Shown here: in pieces, positions 24,683-33,972 of the stretch
Layout: every line of letters begins with the position of its first letter
Numbering within the stretch: the stretch's first letter is position 1
From: Paenibacillus fonticola DSM 21315
Lineage (GTDB): Bacteria > Bacillota > Bacilli > Paenibacillales > Paenibacillaceae
Length of the DNA: 64,000 nucleotides
Direction: 5' to 3'
NCBI RefSeq assembly: GCF_000381905.1
Contig: NZ_KB907273.1
Coordinates: 1-64,000, forward strand
Notes under the pieces: generated by a model
What the model was told of the DNA's origin: nothing
Seen by the model: only the letters and a program-made list of their open reading frames with translations
Database searches by the model: none
Program-made: the position numbers and the translations under genes

Positions 24683-26894
24683 GCATCGTCCTCCAAATCA
24701 TCTCCGGCGTCAAGGGCAGCTGATTAAGCTCTACGCCAGCAGCTGCTGACAAGCTGTTCGCCAATGCCGCAGACATGCCAATCAAACCATGCTCACCGAT
24801 TCCGCGCAATCCATATGGTGCTTCCAGATGAGGTGTCTCGACGAAATCCACGAAATACTCGGGCTGTTCTCCATAACGAATGAGCTTGTAGGTTCGAAAC
24901 TGGCGATTCAATATGGCCCCGTTTGGGTTGAAGCGGAAAGCCTCGCGGCTAGCAAGACTTAAGCCCATACTCATCCCGCCCGTCACCTGAGCACGGGCAA
25001 AACCCGGGTTGATAACCCGGCCCGCATCGATAACCGTTGCTGCTTTAACGATTCTATAGGTGTAATCCCTTGTATTTAACTCCACTTCAACGGCCTGTGC
25101 GCCTACCGTCCACTCCGGTCCAGTATTTCCTCTACCGGTTATAGGGTCCAATAATGTGATATTACGCATCGTATAGCTCCCGCGTCCGATAACCTGGCTA
25201 CCAATCGTGTTGCCGTTCGGGAAGGTGTATCCGTTGGCGATTTGTTCAATAGCTACTCCCAGCTCGGGGCGAGTTTTACGGAAGACTCTCCCTCCGCCAA
25301 CATCCAGGTCTGCCGGCGGACATTGAAGTACGATGGAAGCCATGTTTTTTAACTGCATGATTGCATCTTCAGCGGCCTGCAGAATGGCATTGCCCACCAA
25401 AAAGGTGCTCCGGCTAGCGACCGTCTTCCATAGCTCGGGGTCTTTATCGGTCTCTATGTCCATGCGAATCTGTATCTTCCGATCATCCATGCGGAATCGT
25501 TCCGCCAATATTTGAGTAAGGGCCGTCCTGGTGCCTTGGCCGATTTCCACGGCACCGCATAGCAGATGAATGCTTCCGTCCGGATTAAATTTGATCATAG
25601 CCCCCGCCCCGGCATTGGTTGGCGTATTTGAATTTTTCCAGAAGCAGCATATCCCTGTCGCTTTAATGAGATGGCCGTTTATTTCGGCTCGTGGACGGTC
25701 GTTCCAATCGATTAGCGTTTTCAATTTGGTAATGCATGTTCGTAAATCGCCGATATTGCTTCTATTCAGCAAAGTTTGTGTCGGGGTCGTATCCCCCGGT
25801 CCGATTGCATTCATATAACGAAGCACCAAAGGATCCATATTCAATCGATCCGCCATCCTATCCATAGCCCTTTCCATAGCGAACGTCAGCTCCGGATGTC
25901 CGAAGCCGCGAAAGGAAGTGGAATAGGGATGATTCGTATACATACATAAAGAATCACACTGAACGTTATCGATTCGATAAGGCCCCGTGCAATCGGTAGC
26001 TCCCGCACGGCTCATGATCGCTCCCCGGTCCGAGTAAGCTCCGCCATCAAACAGGTGCAGAATTTCGGCGGCCATTATTTTGCCTTCCCGGGTGCAGCCA
26101 AGTTTAATTGTTGATTCCAATCCGATATGAACTGGAGAGGAGACCATGTCCAGCTCCCTGGAATTTACCAATTTGACAGCTCTTCCGCCAACGGCAAGCG
26201 AAGCCAAATAAGCGAGATATTCTAACTGAACTGCCGATTTGCCGCCATAGCTTCCTCCTACCAGCGGAGTGTGAACGGTGACTTCGTGAAGCGGAATATG
26301 GAAGTAGCGGCTAATATCCTTTTGGATCACATAAGGGGATTGCGAAGCGGAATGGATGTTGACTTTGCCGCCGGGCAAAATTTCTGCTATACTGCATCGC
26401 ACTTCCATCGCGGCGTGATCCGATTGAGGCAAACGGACCTGAACCGTAACGATATGTTCGCTATTCCTCCACCCTTCCTCCATATTCCCCTTGCGGATCC
26501 TTGTCCGGTTGGCGATATTCGTTCCCGGCTCCGGATAAGCCTGTTCGCTTATTTCGTATGCGGCCAGATGCTCATGAATGAGCGGCGCACCGGTCTGCAA
26601 AGCTTCGCTTGGACTTAGGACAACAGGCAAAACCTCATAATCCACTTGAATTTGAAGAGCAGCCATCTCGGCAATATATTCTTCCTCCGCGACAACCAGG
26701 GCAACCGGCTCGCCATAATATCTCACTTTGTCCATTGCGATGGGCGGCCGGTCTGCCAGCGGCGACCCGGTCAATACCGGGTAATACGCTCCTGTAATGA
26801 CGGCCTTTACGCCTGGTATCCTCCAGGCTCTCGACGTGTCTATCGATTTAATCTTGGCGTGAGCATGGGGGCTGAAAGCGATTTTGGCATGCAA
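24669..26894 (-). CDS. pucD: Xanthine dehydrogenase molybdopterin subunit (5' end probably frameshifted)
   Basis: 741 aa from a TTG at 26894 that has no ribosome site. It has the Ald_Xan_dh_C layout: HAKIAFSPHAHAKIKSID, the Mo-binding TSFRGFGHPE, GAVEIGQGTRTAL, and the C-terminal GLRGIGEHGLIG with the catalytic Glu. Homology continues upstream in the same frame (SVPRKETGEKVTGAARYIND) to about 26981, but that frame has no start. A TTG at 27015 with AGGAGG five bases upstream is out of phase by one base. The true N-terminus probably starts there, with a one-base slip in the A5/G5 runs. The subunit oxidises hypoxanthine and xanthine to urate. First gene of the operon. Confidence 0.9.
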   Translation of the reverse strand: MHAKIAFSPHAHAKIKSIDTSRAWRIPGVKAVITGAYYPVLTGSPLADRPPIAMDKVRYYGEPVALVVAEEEYIAEMAALQIQVDYEVLPVVLSPSEALQTGAPLIHEHLAAYEISEQAYPEPGTNIANRTRIRKGNMEEGWRNSEHIVTVQVRLPQSDHAAMEVRCSIAEILPGGKVNIHSASQSPYVIQKDISRYFHIPLHEVTVHTPLVGGSYGGKSAVQLEYLAYLASLAVGGRAVKLVNSRELDMVSSPVHIGLESTIKLGCTREGKIMAAEILHLFDGGAYSDRGAIMSRAGATDCTGPYRIDNVQCDSLCMYTNHPYSTSFRGFGHPELTFAMERAMDRMADRLNMDPLVLRYMNAIGPGDTTPTQTLLNRSNIGDLRTCITKLKTLIDWNDRPRAEINGHLIKATGICCFWKNSNTPTNAGAGAMIKFNPDGSIHLLCGAVEIGQGTRTALTQILAERFRMDDRKIQIRMDIETDKDPELWKTVASRSTFLVGNAILQAAEDAIMQLKNMASIVLQCPPADLDVGGGRVFRKTRPELGVAIEQIANGYTFPNGNTIGSQVIGRGSYTMRNITLLDPITGRGNTGPEWTVGAQAVEVELNTRDYTYRIVKAATVIDAGRVINPGFARAQVTGGMSMGLSLASREAFRFNPNGAILNRQFRTYKLIRYGEQPEYFVDFVETPHLEAPYGLRGIGEHGLIGMSAALANSLSAAAGVELNQLPLTPEMIWRTMHDSV

Positions 26895-27159
26895 AAGTCC
26901 CGATCTCGCAAAATCGTTAATATAGCGGGCTGCCCCCGTAACTTTTTCGCCTGTTTCCTTTCTGGGAACGCTTGTTCCAAACGAGCGACCGATCTTCGCC
27001 CCCTCCTTTTTGCAAATAATCCTCCTATATGTATATGTGCCCCTTACATTTATTATTGTTATATAATTTCGTATAGCGTATCAAAATGCATTCGTTTTGA
27101 ATCAACGATGATCTTATTCTAAGCTTTATATGATGCTGAGGTGAGGATGATCCAGATAT

Positions 27160-27345
27160 GAAGTTTCTAGCTTACAGAAAGGGCTGCAAGTGTTGGATCT
27201 ATTGAGGGCCAAGCACGCTTTGACGCTAACCGAAATTGCCGAAGAGCCGGACATGAATAAAACGACCGTTTTTCGTCTATTGCACACCTTGGAATAAATG
27301 AATTATGTGTTGAAAGCTGGTAAGTATTATCGCGTCAGCCGGGGA
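27160..27345 (-). other. Decay zone between the puc operon and selO (strand note)
   Basis: The remnants listed next are all on the plus strand. The minus strand here contains only the puc leader up to about 27100, where TTGATA and TATAAC-like boxes (about 27060-27085) could form the puc promoter. No PucR site was recognised. Nothing else is seen on the minus strand. Confidence 0.3.
27160..27345 (+). pseudogene. IclR-family regulator remnant
   Basis: Only the N-terminal winged-helix part survives: SSLQKGLQVLDLLRAKHALT, LTEIAEEPDMNKTTVFRLLH, TLE-stop-MNYVLKAGKYYRVS. There is a TAA within the HTH wing and no start codon in frame. The effector-binding domain is gone, replaced directly by aldo/keto reductase sequence. 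IclR regulators often control purine or allantoin genes, so it may once have regulated the adjacent puc operon (inference). Confidence 0.8.
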
Positions 27346-27694
27346 TATAGGAGAACGGCATCTCCTTTATTCCGTATTTCCCGCTTGCTTCGGGCTTATT
27401 GACAGGTAAATATTCGCTCGATGACAAGTTCCAGGACTTCCGGGCAAGTTTACCTATTTCTAGGGGGAGCATTTGTGCATAACCTGAATAAAGTGGAGCG
27501 AATACGCCAAATCGCCAACGCCAAAGGCGCCGAAATCGCCCGTGTCGTGCTGGCCTGGTACCTGGCGCAACAAGCAATCGACGCCATCATTCCGGGGGTA
27601 AAAAAACTCTGAGCAAGTTTTAAACAACTTAAAAACTGCGAATGTCCAACTAATCGACACGGAAAACCAGGACATAGATCGTATTTTTGCATAA
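27346..27694 (+). pseudogene. Aldo/keto reductase C-terminal remnant
   Basis: Three frames together recover the end of an aldo/keto reductase: [71 protein letters not shown], then after a frameshift NNLKTANVQLIDTENQDIDR and IFA-stop at 27692-27694. The N-terminal half, including the catalytic Tyr region, is missing. It is joined without a gap to the IclR remnant, implying a deletion junction near 27346. Confidence 0.82.
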
Positions 27695-27941
27695 AAAAAA
27701 TATCAAGCAGACTTAAGCCGGGTCAACCAGATCCGGCTCTCTAAGTTTTGTAATCGTACCACATCATTCATGCAACCTTAAGTTCAGCTCTCGCGTATCA
27801 TAGTTAGCACAGGCTTAGAAGAGAGGGCCCGCTATCGAAGTCCGGACAGAAGGCATTAATCGTAGAGTAGTCTTTTGACTCAAACGACAAAAAAATTTGC
27901 CAAAAGGATATTATCGCTGATATTAAATAAGGGGGAAGAAA

Positions 27942-28469
27942 ATGTATAGAGCGGCGATTGACGAAGAAAATTATCTGGCAGTTTTAGAACCAAGACACGC
28001 AACAGAATTATATCAATTAATTGATGGCAGTCGTGAAAATATAAGCAGATGGCTTGCTTTTCCCAAGATGACTAATAGAGTTGAGGATACGCTAAAGTTT
28101 ATAGAAAATCTTTGAGGAGATTATCCGAAAATAATGGATACTGGGCTGGCATTTGGCATAAAGAAAAAATGGCAGGCTCTATCGGATTCTTATATATGGA
28201 TTGGAATGCAAGAAAATCCGAGATTGGATATTGAATACATAGGGATGGGCTTAGCTACAAAAGCAACCAAACTATTAATTAACCATTCGTTTGAAGAACT
28301 AGGCCTAAGAAAAGTTGAAATAAACGTTGCAAGAGAAAACTTAAAAAGCAAAGCGATACCTGAACGATTAGGTTTCACGGCAGAAGGAACCATTCGAAAT
28401 TATGAATATTTGAACGGAGAATATCACGATAGGATTATTTATGGCTTGCTCCAGGACGAATGGAAATAA
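27942..28469 (+). pseudogene. GNAT (RimL-like) acetyltransferase with stop and frameshift
   Basis: ATG at 27942 behind GGGGGAA. The frame reads as a RimL-type acetyltransferase (LEPRHATELYQLIDGSRENI) and stops at TGA after KFIENL. A shifted frame gives NNGYWAGIWHKEKMAGSIGF. Another gives GMGLATKATKLLINHSFEEL and the family end AIPERLGFTAEGTIRNYEYL. The acetyl-CoA loop region is retained. At least one stop and two frameshifts inactivate it. A hairpin terminator follows. Confidence 0.85.
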
Positions 28470-28500
28470 AAAGGATTAGTTAATTGGTCGATATTATTAT

Positions 28501-28530
28501 AAAGGGAACTCTTTTTTAGGAGTTCCCTTT
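28501..28530. terminator. Terminator between the GNAT remnant and selO
   Basis: The stem AAAGGGAACTC / GAGTTCCCTTT with a T-rich loop reads almost the same on both strands and separates convergent genes. Confidence 0.75.
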
Positions 28531-28572
28531 ATTACACAGATCCAGCCCTGTATGCTTACCCGCCCACTTCGG

Positions 28573-30078
28573 TCACGTTCCACAGTATGTTCGATAAGGC
28601 AACAGCGATGGCTCAGGAAGCATACAGTATTCCTCCTGTTCTGCAGTATGCTCATAAGGATTCGCGAGAACGCTGAGCAGCCGCTCCAGCACGCTGTAGT
28701 CCCCGTCCTTCTCTGCAGCTTCGAGAGCTTCCTCCACCCGATGATTGCGGGGGATGACCGCAGGGTTGCTGTCCCGCATCAACTGCTGCGAAGCTTCCTT
28801 GCTCTCCTCCTGCCTGTCTAATCTCGACTGCCAGCGCTGTAGCCACGGGTCAAATTCCGCATCCTCAAACAGCGCTGTATTTTGCCAATTGCCGAAGGTT
28901 AAAGCTTTAAACGTATTCGTATAATCCGCACGGTGTTTGTGCATTAGCTTCAGCAGCTCTTTAACTAGCTCCTCATCCTCCGGTTCCGGTTCTGCCTCCC
29001 CTTCTACGTTAAACAGCCCCAGCTTCGCCTTCATTCCGGCCAGCCAATGTTCATGAAACTGCTCGGTAAATCCGCCGATCGCTTCTTCCGCAAGCTTTAC
29101 TGCCTGCTCCTTATCCTCATGCAGCAGCGGCAGCAGAGACTCCGCTAATCTAGCGAGGTTCCATGCGCCGATATAAGGCTGGTTGCCGTACGCATAACGC
29201 CCTTCCCGGTCAATGGAGCTGAATACGGTCGCCGGATCATAAGCGTCCATAAACGCACACGGCCCATAGTCGATCGTCTCTCCGCTCAGCGTCATATTGT
29301 CAGTGTTCATCACGCCGTGGATAAAACCGGCCAGCTGCCACTTCGCGATGAGCTTGGACTGGCGGCCGATCACTTCCTGAAGCAAAATTAAATATCGATT
29401 TTCGCCATTCGCTGCATTTTCCACCGCCTCGGGGTAATGTCTTTCCAGCGTGTAATCCGCCAAAGCACGAAGCTCATCCAGTTCTCCTCGCCCTGCGGCA
29501 TACTGAAAGGTACCGACACGGATATGACTAGCCGAAATACGAGTCAATATCGCGCCGGTCTGCTCCGACTCGCGCATAATCGGCTGCCCCGTCGTCACCA
29601 CTGCAAGGCTCCGCGTCGTCGGGATGCCAAGCGCGTGCATCGCTTCGCTGATAATGTACTCGCGCAGCATTGGCCCAAGCACCGCGCGGCCATCGCCTCC
29701 GCGAGAGTACGGCGTCCGGCCTGACCCTTTCAGCTGGATATCGACCCGTTCACCTTGAGGTGTTATCTGCTCCCCAAGCAGTATGGCCCGTCCGTCACCC
29801 AGCATGGTGAAATAGCCGAACTGATGCCCCGCATACGCTTGAGCCAGAGGCAGGGCCCCTCCGGGAATCTCGTTGCCAGCGAACACGGCTGCGCCCTCAC
29901 TCCCTTGCAGCGCTTCAGCATTTAGCCCGAGGGATTCCGCAAGCAATGCATTGAACACGACCAGCTTCGGTTCGCGCACAGGCGTTGGATTTTGCAAAGT
30001 ATAAAATATGTCAGACAGCTCGGCATAACTATTATCAAAGTTCCATCCTGCATCTACGGTTGTTTTTTTGTCAGTCAT
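28573..30078 (-). CDS. selO: SelO/YdiU family protein adenylyltransferase
   Basis: 501 aa, near the family length. It has the pseudokinase-fold SelO signatures FSRG-like [41 protein letters not shown] and the metal-binding [20 protein letters not shown]. SelO attaches AMP to target proteins on Ser, Thr or Tyr and is linked to redox stress. The ATG at 30078 has TAGGAG upstream. It is monocistronic, with terminators on both sides. Confidence 0.93.
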   Translation of the reverse strand: MTDKKTTVDAGWNFDNSYAELSDIFYTLQNPTPVREPKLVVFNALLAESLGLNAEALQGSEGAAVFAGNEIPGGALPLAQAYAGHQFGYFTMLGDGRAILLGEQITPQGERVDIQLKGSGRTPYSRGGDGRAVLGPMLREYIISEAMHALGIPTTRSLAVVTTGQPIMRESEQTGAILTRISASHIRVGTFQYAAGRGELDELRALADYTLERHYPEAVENAANGENRYLILLQEVIGRQSKLIAKWQLAGFIHGVMNTDNMTLSGETIDYGPCAFMDAYDPATVFSSIDREGRYAYGNQPYIGAWNLARLAESLLPLLHEDKEQAVKLAEEAIGGFTEQFHEHWLAGMKAKLGLFNVEGEAEPEPEDEELVKELLKLMHKHRADYTNTFKALTFGNWQNTALFEDAEFDPWLQRWQSRLDRQEESKEASQQLMRDSNPAVIPRNHRVEEALEAAEKDGDYSVLERLLSVLANPYEHTAEQEEYCMLPEPSLLPYRTYCGT

Positions 30079-30244
30079 CGTTTCTCCTAGTTTAAAACAT
30101 TGTATTTTAGCCTGACCGGGTAATCATGATTACCCCCTTATTATGCACCTTAATACCTTAATGTATTTTCACTTTCCACATATTGATTATATCTTACTGC
30201 AAAAAGTCCCAAAAGAATATGGTTTTTGATCAGATACGGCTTTA

Positions 30245-30277
30245 AGCCGAATTCCAGGATGTGTTAGAATTTCGGCT
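30245..30277 (-). terminator. Hairpin after the YxeA-like gene
   Basis: The arms AGCCGAAATTC / GAATTCGGCT on the minus strand have a 12-base loop. No strong T-run follows, so efficiency is uncertain. It closes the LanGEF/yxeA operon. Confidence 0.45.
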
Positions 30278-30295
30278 CAAAATTTCTTGAGGTAT

Positions 30296-30655
30296 TTATT
30301 TTGCATGATTAGAAAATATTCCCTTTACCGCGGCAGGTAAATCCTCATACTGTATTTCCTGCCAGTAAGTGACACCACGAAAGTTAGTCGTATATAGTTC
30401 AAGATAGGCTCCCTCACGCAACTTTTTGCTAGCGGAAAAACTTAAGTCTTTTTTGCTTCCTTTTTTATTATAGGAGTCCAGGTTATAAAAATAACGGTTG
30501 TTTCCCATCTTCATATGATTGTTTTGAACCATAGTATAATAGATCTTTTTTCCTGATGGATTTTCGGGAGTCAGTTTAGCTGGACTAAACAAGAAAAAAG
30601 TAAAAGCTGAAATCATGATTATTATTAAACCGACTATTATGAATAGTCTCTTCAT
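30296..30655 (-). CDS. YxeA-like exported protein
   Basis: 119 aa from the ATG at 30655 (GAGGTGAT upstream). A signal anchor (LFIIVGLIIIMISAFTFFLF) is followed by a small beta-rich domain with KIYYTMVQNN, YFYNLDSYNKKGSKKDLSFS and LRVGAYL-like LREGAYLEL. This matches the YxeA (DUF1093) family. In Bacillus, yxeA follows the YxdJK-YxdLM peptide-sensing and export genes; here it also follows a peptide ABC exporter, 9 bases after the permease stop codon region. Its precise role is unknown. Confidence 0.85.
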   Translation of the reverse strand: MKRLFIIVGLIIIMISAFTFFLFSPAKLTPENPSGKKIYYTMVQNNHMKMGNNRYFYNLDSYNKKGSKKDLSFSASKKLREGAYLELYTTNFRGVTYWQEIQYEDLPAAVKGIFSNHAK

Positions 30656-30679
30656 TTTATCACCTCGCACAGATCCGCT

Positions 30680-31405
30680 TTAGACTGCATCTGTTTTTTT
30701 CAACCTATGAATTGAAAGGAAAGAACCAGCAGTAATAAATATAATATTCATTACAAGGAACAGAATGAGTTCAGAATCATTTAAATTGTCCTGGCTAAGA
30801 ACACCCATGCCAATAGTTAATAAAGAATAGGGAAAGAATAACCCCAGCTTCGCAATGTACATACCTAAGCCGATAAATACGGCACATAAACCGATTCCTA
30901 TAGGAGCGGCAAAGCTGCGAATACGAATAGATATTCCAAGCTGGATAGTTGCTATGCTGATAGAAGCGAGCCAACCGCGAACGAGCCAACCGAGAGTTTC
31001 TGATGGGAAAGCAGTGGATAAACCCAGCAATTTTCCCGCGCTAAAATAAAGGGCTGCAAAAAATATTTGGACAATGAGAATTAAAATGCTGATTACCCAA
31101 AGTTTTGCTATAAATATGCTTGTGATGGATACGGGCGCAGTGAGTACCATATTCCAGTTACGGTTTAGATGCTCGAGCCTGCAGAAATAAGCACAAATTA
31201 TCGCAATAAGGATCGGCAAAAAGAATTCTCCGTAAAATAAACTGACTTGCGTCCATAGGCTATACCATTCATTCTGAAGAACGGTTCGATTAAAGTAATA
31301 ATTTGCGCATCCGATCAACAAGCTGATCATTGGTAAAATCAATATAATAATCCCGATTCGTGAATGGCGGAGTTTAATCCATTCTGCTGAGATACTTCGA
31401 ATCAT
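30680..31405 (-). CDS. Lantibiotic-immunity-type ABC permease (LanG-like)
   Basis: 241 aa with six predicted helices, in the ABC2-type LanE/LanG family that expels lantibiotics from the membrane. It opens IRSISAEWIKLRHSRIGIII, characteristic of the family. It lies 11 bases after the other permease gene. With the ATPase it would form an exporter giving resistance to a membrane-active peptide. There is no lantibiotic precursor or modification gene in the window. Confidence 0.85.
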   Translation of the reverse strand: MIRSISAEWIKLRHSRIGIIILILPMISLLIGCANYYFNRTVLQNEWYSLWTQVSLFYGEFFLPILIAIICAYFCRLEHLNRNWNMVLTAPVSITSIFIAKLWVISILILIVQIFFAALYFSAGKLLGLSTAFPSETLGWLVRGWLASISIATIQLGISIRIRSFAAPIGIGLCAVFIGLGMYIAKLGLFFPYSLLTIGMGVLSQDNLNDSELILFLVMNIIFITAGSFLSIHRLKKTDAV

Positions 31406-31416
31406 ATTAAACCCTC

Positions 31417-32169
31417 CTATATTTCCTTGCTTGAAATACGCCAGCTGCCGGCTGCATAAAGGATAGCGGTTAGAATTAACGCAATAATAAGCATGAATGG
31501 ATCAAGCGGTCTTGATATATAGGTTGCTGCATTTTCAGTGAAAAGATAAGTGGCCGGGCTTAGGCCGGTGTAATAAGACCAAATGAAAAATTGACGGATG
31601 ATTGCAGGGAACAAATCTGCAGTCATGCCTATAAAACCGCCAACCATCCCGAGACAGAGGGCGAATGCCTGATTTTTCAAACTTAATGAGACCCACTGTT
31701 GAAGAGCAACAATCGTCGTACTAGTGATCATCGTTCCTAAAATGTATTGACCCAATAAAATGATGGGAGCTGGTGATATAAAATCGTTGGTGAGTCCGAA
31801 TAAAGCGATTAAAGCAGTTTGTAAAATGACATAGAATAACAGCAATAAAAGGACACATACATATTTAGCTAAATAAATTTGTTTTCGATTTATATTTGTT
31901 GTCACAATCATTTTCCACGTATTCCCTTTATGTTCCATGTCGCATACTCGGGAAACGATAATGGCGGAAATGATTGGTAAGAATAGCCCATTCATAGATG
32001 CAATGACAGCTATAACTGCTTCCCATTGAGGATGGGCAACATTGTTCTTACTCATAGACATACTTAAGGACAGAAAGGCCCAGACCATTTGGGCTAGTAA
32101 GAATAAGATGATCATTAGAAATATCCGTTTGCGCCGCAGTTTGAAGAATTCCAAGGATAAAGCGATCAT
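31417..32169 (-). CDS. Lantibiotic-immunity-type ABC permease (LanE-like)
   Basis: 250 aa with six predicted helices and the family opening MIALSLEFFKLRRKRIFLMI and MEHKGNTWKMIVTT. Its ATG overlaps the TAA or TGA of the ATPase gene by one base, so it is tightly coupled. Paired with the LanG-like permease as a heterodimeric membrane unit. Confidence 0.87.
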   Translation of the reverse strand: MIALSLEFFKLRRKRIFLMIILFLLAQMVWAFLSLSMSMSKNNVAHPQWEAVIAVIASMNGLFLPIISAIIVSRVCDMEHKGNTWKMIVTTNINRKQIYLAKYVCVLLLLLFYVILQTALIALFGLTNDFISPAPIILLGQYILGTMITSTTIVALQQWVSLSLKNQAFALCLGMVGGFIGMTADLFPAIIRQFFIWSYYTGLSPATYLFTENAATYISRPLDPFMLIIALILTAILYAAGSWRISSKEI

Positions 32170-33086
32170 TAAAGACTTCGCTCCTTCCCCGTTAATTCAA
32201 GAAAGATGTCTTCTAAGCTCATTTTGTTTTCTTCGATACGAATTACCTCAATGCCATGATCCACAAGCAATTTGTTGATATGAGCAACTTGAGAATCGCT
32301 CATGTAATTAAAGAAGAAGCGATCTTTTTTAGGTTCAGCCATGAAGCCATAGGGAAACAATGTTTTTATGGCCAAGCCATTATCCATTGTTTTGATAGAG
32401 ATAGATGCCCTGCTTCGTGCTTTTAACAGACTCATATCCCCTTGAAAAAGTAATTTCCCGTCACTAATAATTCCTACAGAGGTAGCGATTTGTTCAATTT
32501 CCGATAATAAGTGGCTAGAGAGTAAGACGGTCATTCCGTAGCGTTGCGGCAAAGATTTGATTAATTCTCGTATTTCCCCGATACCTGCCGGATCGAGTCC
32601 ATTCGTTGGTTCGTCTAGAATTAATAGCTTTGGAAAGGATAATATGGCCATTGCGATTCCTAGACGCTGCTTCATTCCAAGCGAATACTGTTCTACCTTT
32701 TTATTTTTCTGGTTTTCGAGCCGTACAATCCGCAGAGCTTCTTCTACATTTTTGTTTGGAACTTGGCGCAAGCGCTGCATAATGCGCATATTCTCGATCC
32801 CTGTCAGGTGGCCATAATAAGATGGTGATTCAATCAAGGAGCCTATTTGCTTTAAAATGGATTGGCGGTGCTTGCTCCAGTCCTTCCCAAAGATCGTGAC
32901 ATTGCCTTCGGAAGGTTTGACTAAGCCCAACAGCATTTTTAAAGTAGTAGATTTTCCAGCTCCATTAGGGCCTAGAAAGCCATAGATTTCTCCTTCCTTC
33001 ACAACCATATTTACCTTATTGACCCGGCATATTTGGTCATAGTATTTAGATAGATTGTTCGTTGCTACAATCGCATTCTCATTCAT
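32169..33086 (-). CDS. Lantibiotic-immunity-type ABC ATPase (LanF-like)
   Basis: 305 aa. Walker A GPNGAGKST, signature YSLGMKQRLG, Walker B LLILDEPTNGLD, switch His in LLSSHLLSE. The C-terminal ~80 residues are the extension typical of BcrA/LanF. The ATG at 33086 is chosen because GGAG then lies seven bases upstream. First gene of LanFEG-yxeA, divergent from the response regulator. Confidence 0.92.
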   Translation of the reverse strand: MNENAIVATNNLSKYYDQICRVNKVNMVVKEGEIYGFLGPNGAGKSTTLKMLLGLVKPSEGNVTIFGKDWSKHRQSILKQIGSLIESPSYYGHLTGIENMRIMQRLRQVPNKNVEEALRIVRLENQKNKKVEQYSLGMKQRLGIAMAILSFPKLLILDEPTNGLDPAGIGEIRELIKSLPQRYGMTVLLSSHLLSEIEQIATSVGIISDGKLLFQGDMSLLKARSRASISIKTMDNGLAIKTLFPYGFMAEPKKDRFFFNYMSDSQVAHINKLLVDHGIEVIRIEENKMSLEDIFLELTGKERSL

Positions 33087-33260
33087 TCCTGAGCTCCACT
33101 CCATTCAAATATTGATCTCAATAATAACTTAGTGGATATTCCTTTCCTAAAACTGAAGATTACCTTACACTAGCCTTAAATTACATCCATATGAACCAAA
33201 ACAGCTTCCTAAATAAAGATAATTTATGAATTAATGCTATAATGTACCAAGGTGATGAAC

Positions 33261-33968
33261 ATGGATTTGATTAAAAACAGAAAGATCCTTATTGTTGACG
33301 ACGAATACGAAATTAGAGTTATGGTTGAAGGATTTTTGCGCAAAGAAGGATTTTTTAGAATATATACAGCTTCGGATTCCCAAACTGCTTTGGCGCTATG
33401 TCGCGCAGAAAAACCGGACATTGCGATACTGGATGTGATGCTGCCAGACCTAGATGGATTTGAGCTGCTTACTCAGTTGCGGACGTTTACTCCGATGCCA
33501 GTAATATTCCTCTCGGCAAGGGGAGAAGATGAGGACAGATTGTTAGGTCTTGGTTTAGGGGCAGATGATTATGTTGTTAAGCCTTTTTTGCCTCGTGAAT
33601 TGCTCTTAAGAATTACAGCCGTGCTAAAACGAGTGTATATGCCTATTCCATCAGAACAATTTCCTGTTTTTCATCTCGGAGAAATCAGCGTAGATCTAGA
33701 GAGTGCTACTGTACATAAGGATAATAGGGAATATCCGCTGACCGCGAAAGAGCATGCTCTGCTTGTGAAGCTTTATGAGAGCCGTGGCCGCATTGTGACT
33801 ATTGACGCCTTATGCCAGGCAGGATGGGGCGATGACGGGACTAGTTATGAAAATACTTTAATGGTACATATTAGGCGGATAAGATCAAAGGTTGAAGCTG
33901 ATCCTTCCAATCCGCAGCATTTGTTAACCGTTAGGGGATTAGGATATAAGCTAGTCTTAAAGGAGTAA
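33261..33968 (+). CDS. OmpR-family response regulator
   Basis: 235 aa. An N-terminal receiver with acidic pair in VDDEYEI, phospho-acceptor D58 (AILDVMLPD) and the Lys of VVKPF, followed by a winged-helix DNA-binding domain ending RGLGYKLVLKE. AAGGTGAT places the start at 33261. It is divergent from the LanFEG operon, which it most likely activates. The kinase gene follows after four bases. A TGCTATAAT extended -10 lies at 33235-33243, close to the start. Confidence 0.93.
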   Translation: MDLIKNRKILIVDDEYEIRVMVEGFLRKEGFFRIYTASDSQTALALCRAEKPDIAILDVMLPDLDGFELLTQLRTFTPMPVIFLSARGEDEDRLLGLGLGADDYVVKPFLPRELLLRITAVLKRVYMPIPSEQFPVFHLGEISVDLESATVHKDNREYPLTAKEHALLVKLYESRGRIVTIDALCQAGWGDDGTSYENTLMVHIRRIRSKVEADPSNPQHLLTVRGLGYKLVLKE

Positions 33969-33972
33969 TAAT

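Noticed and set aside
27421-27612. 63-codon plus-strand frame as a small gene
   Set aside because: It is the middle of an aldo/keto reductase remnant whose flanks continue in other frames.
33105-33260. Search for a lantibiotic precursor peptide near the LanFEG genes
   Set aside because: No short frame with a ribosome site and a Cys/Ser/Thr-rich core was found here or in the flanking gaps.
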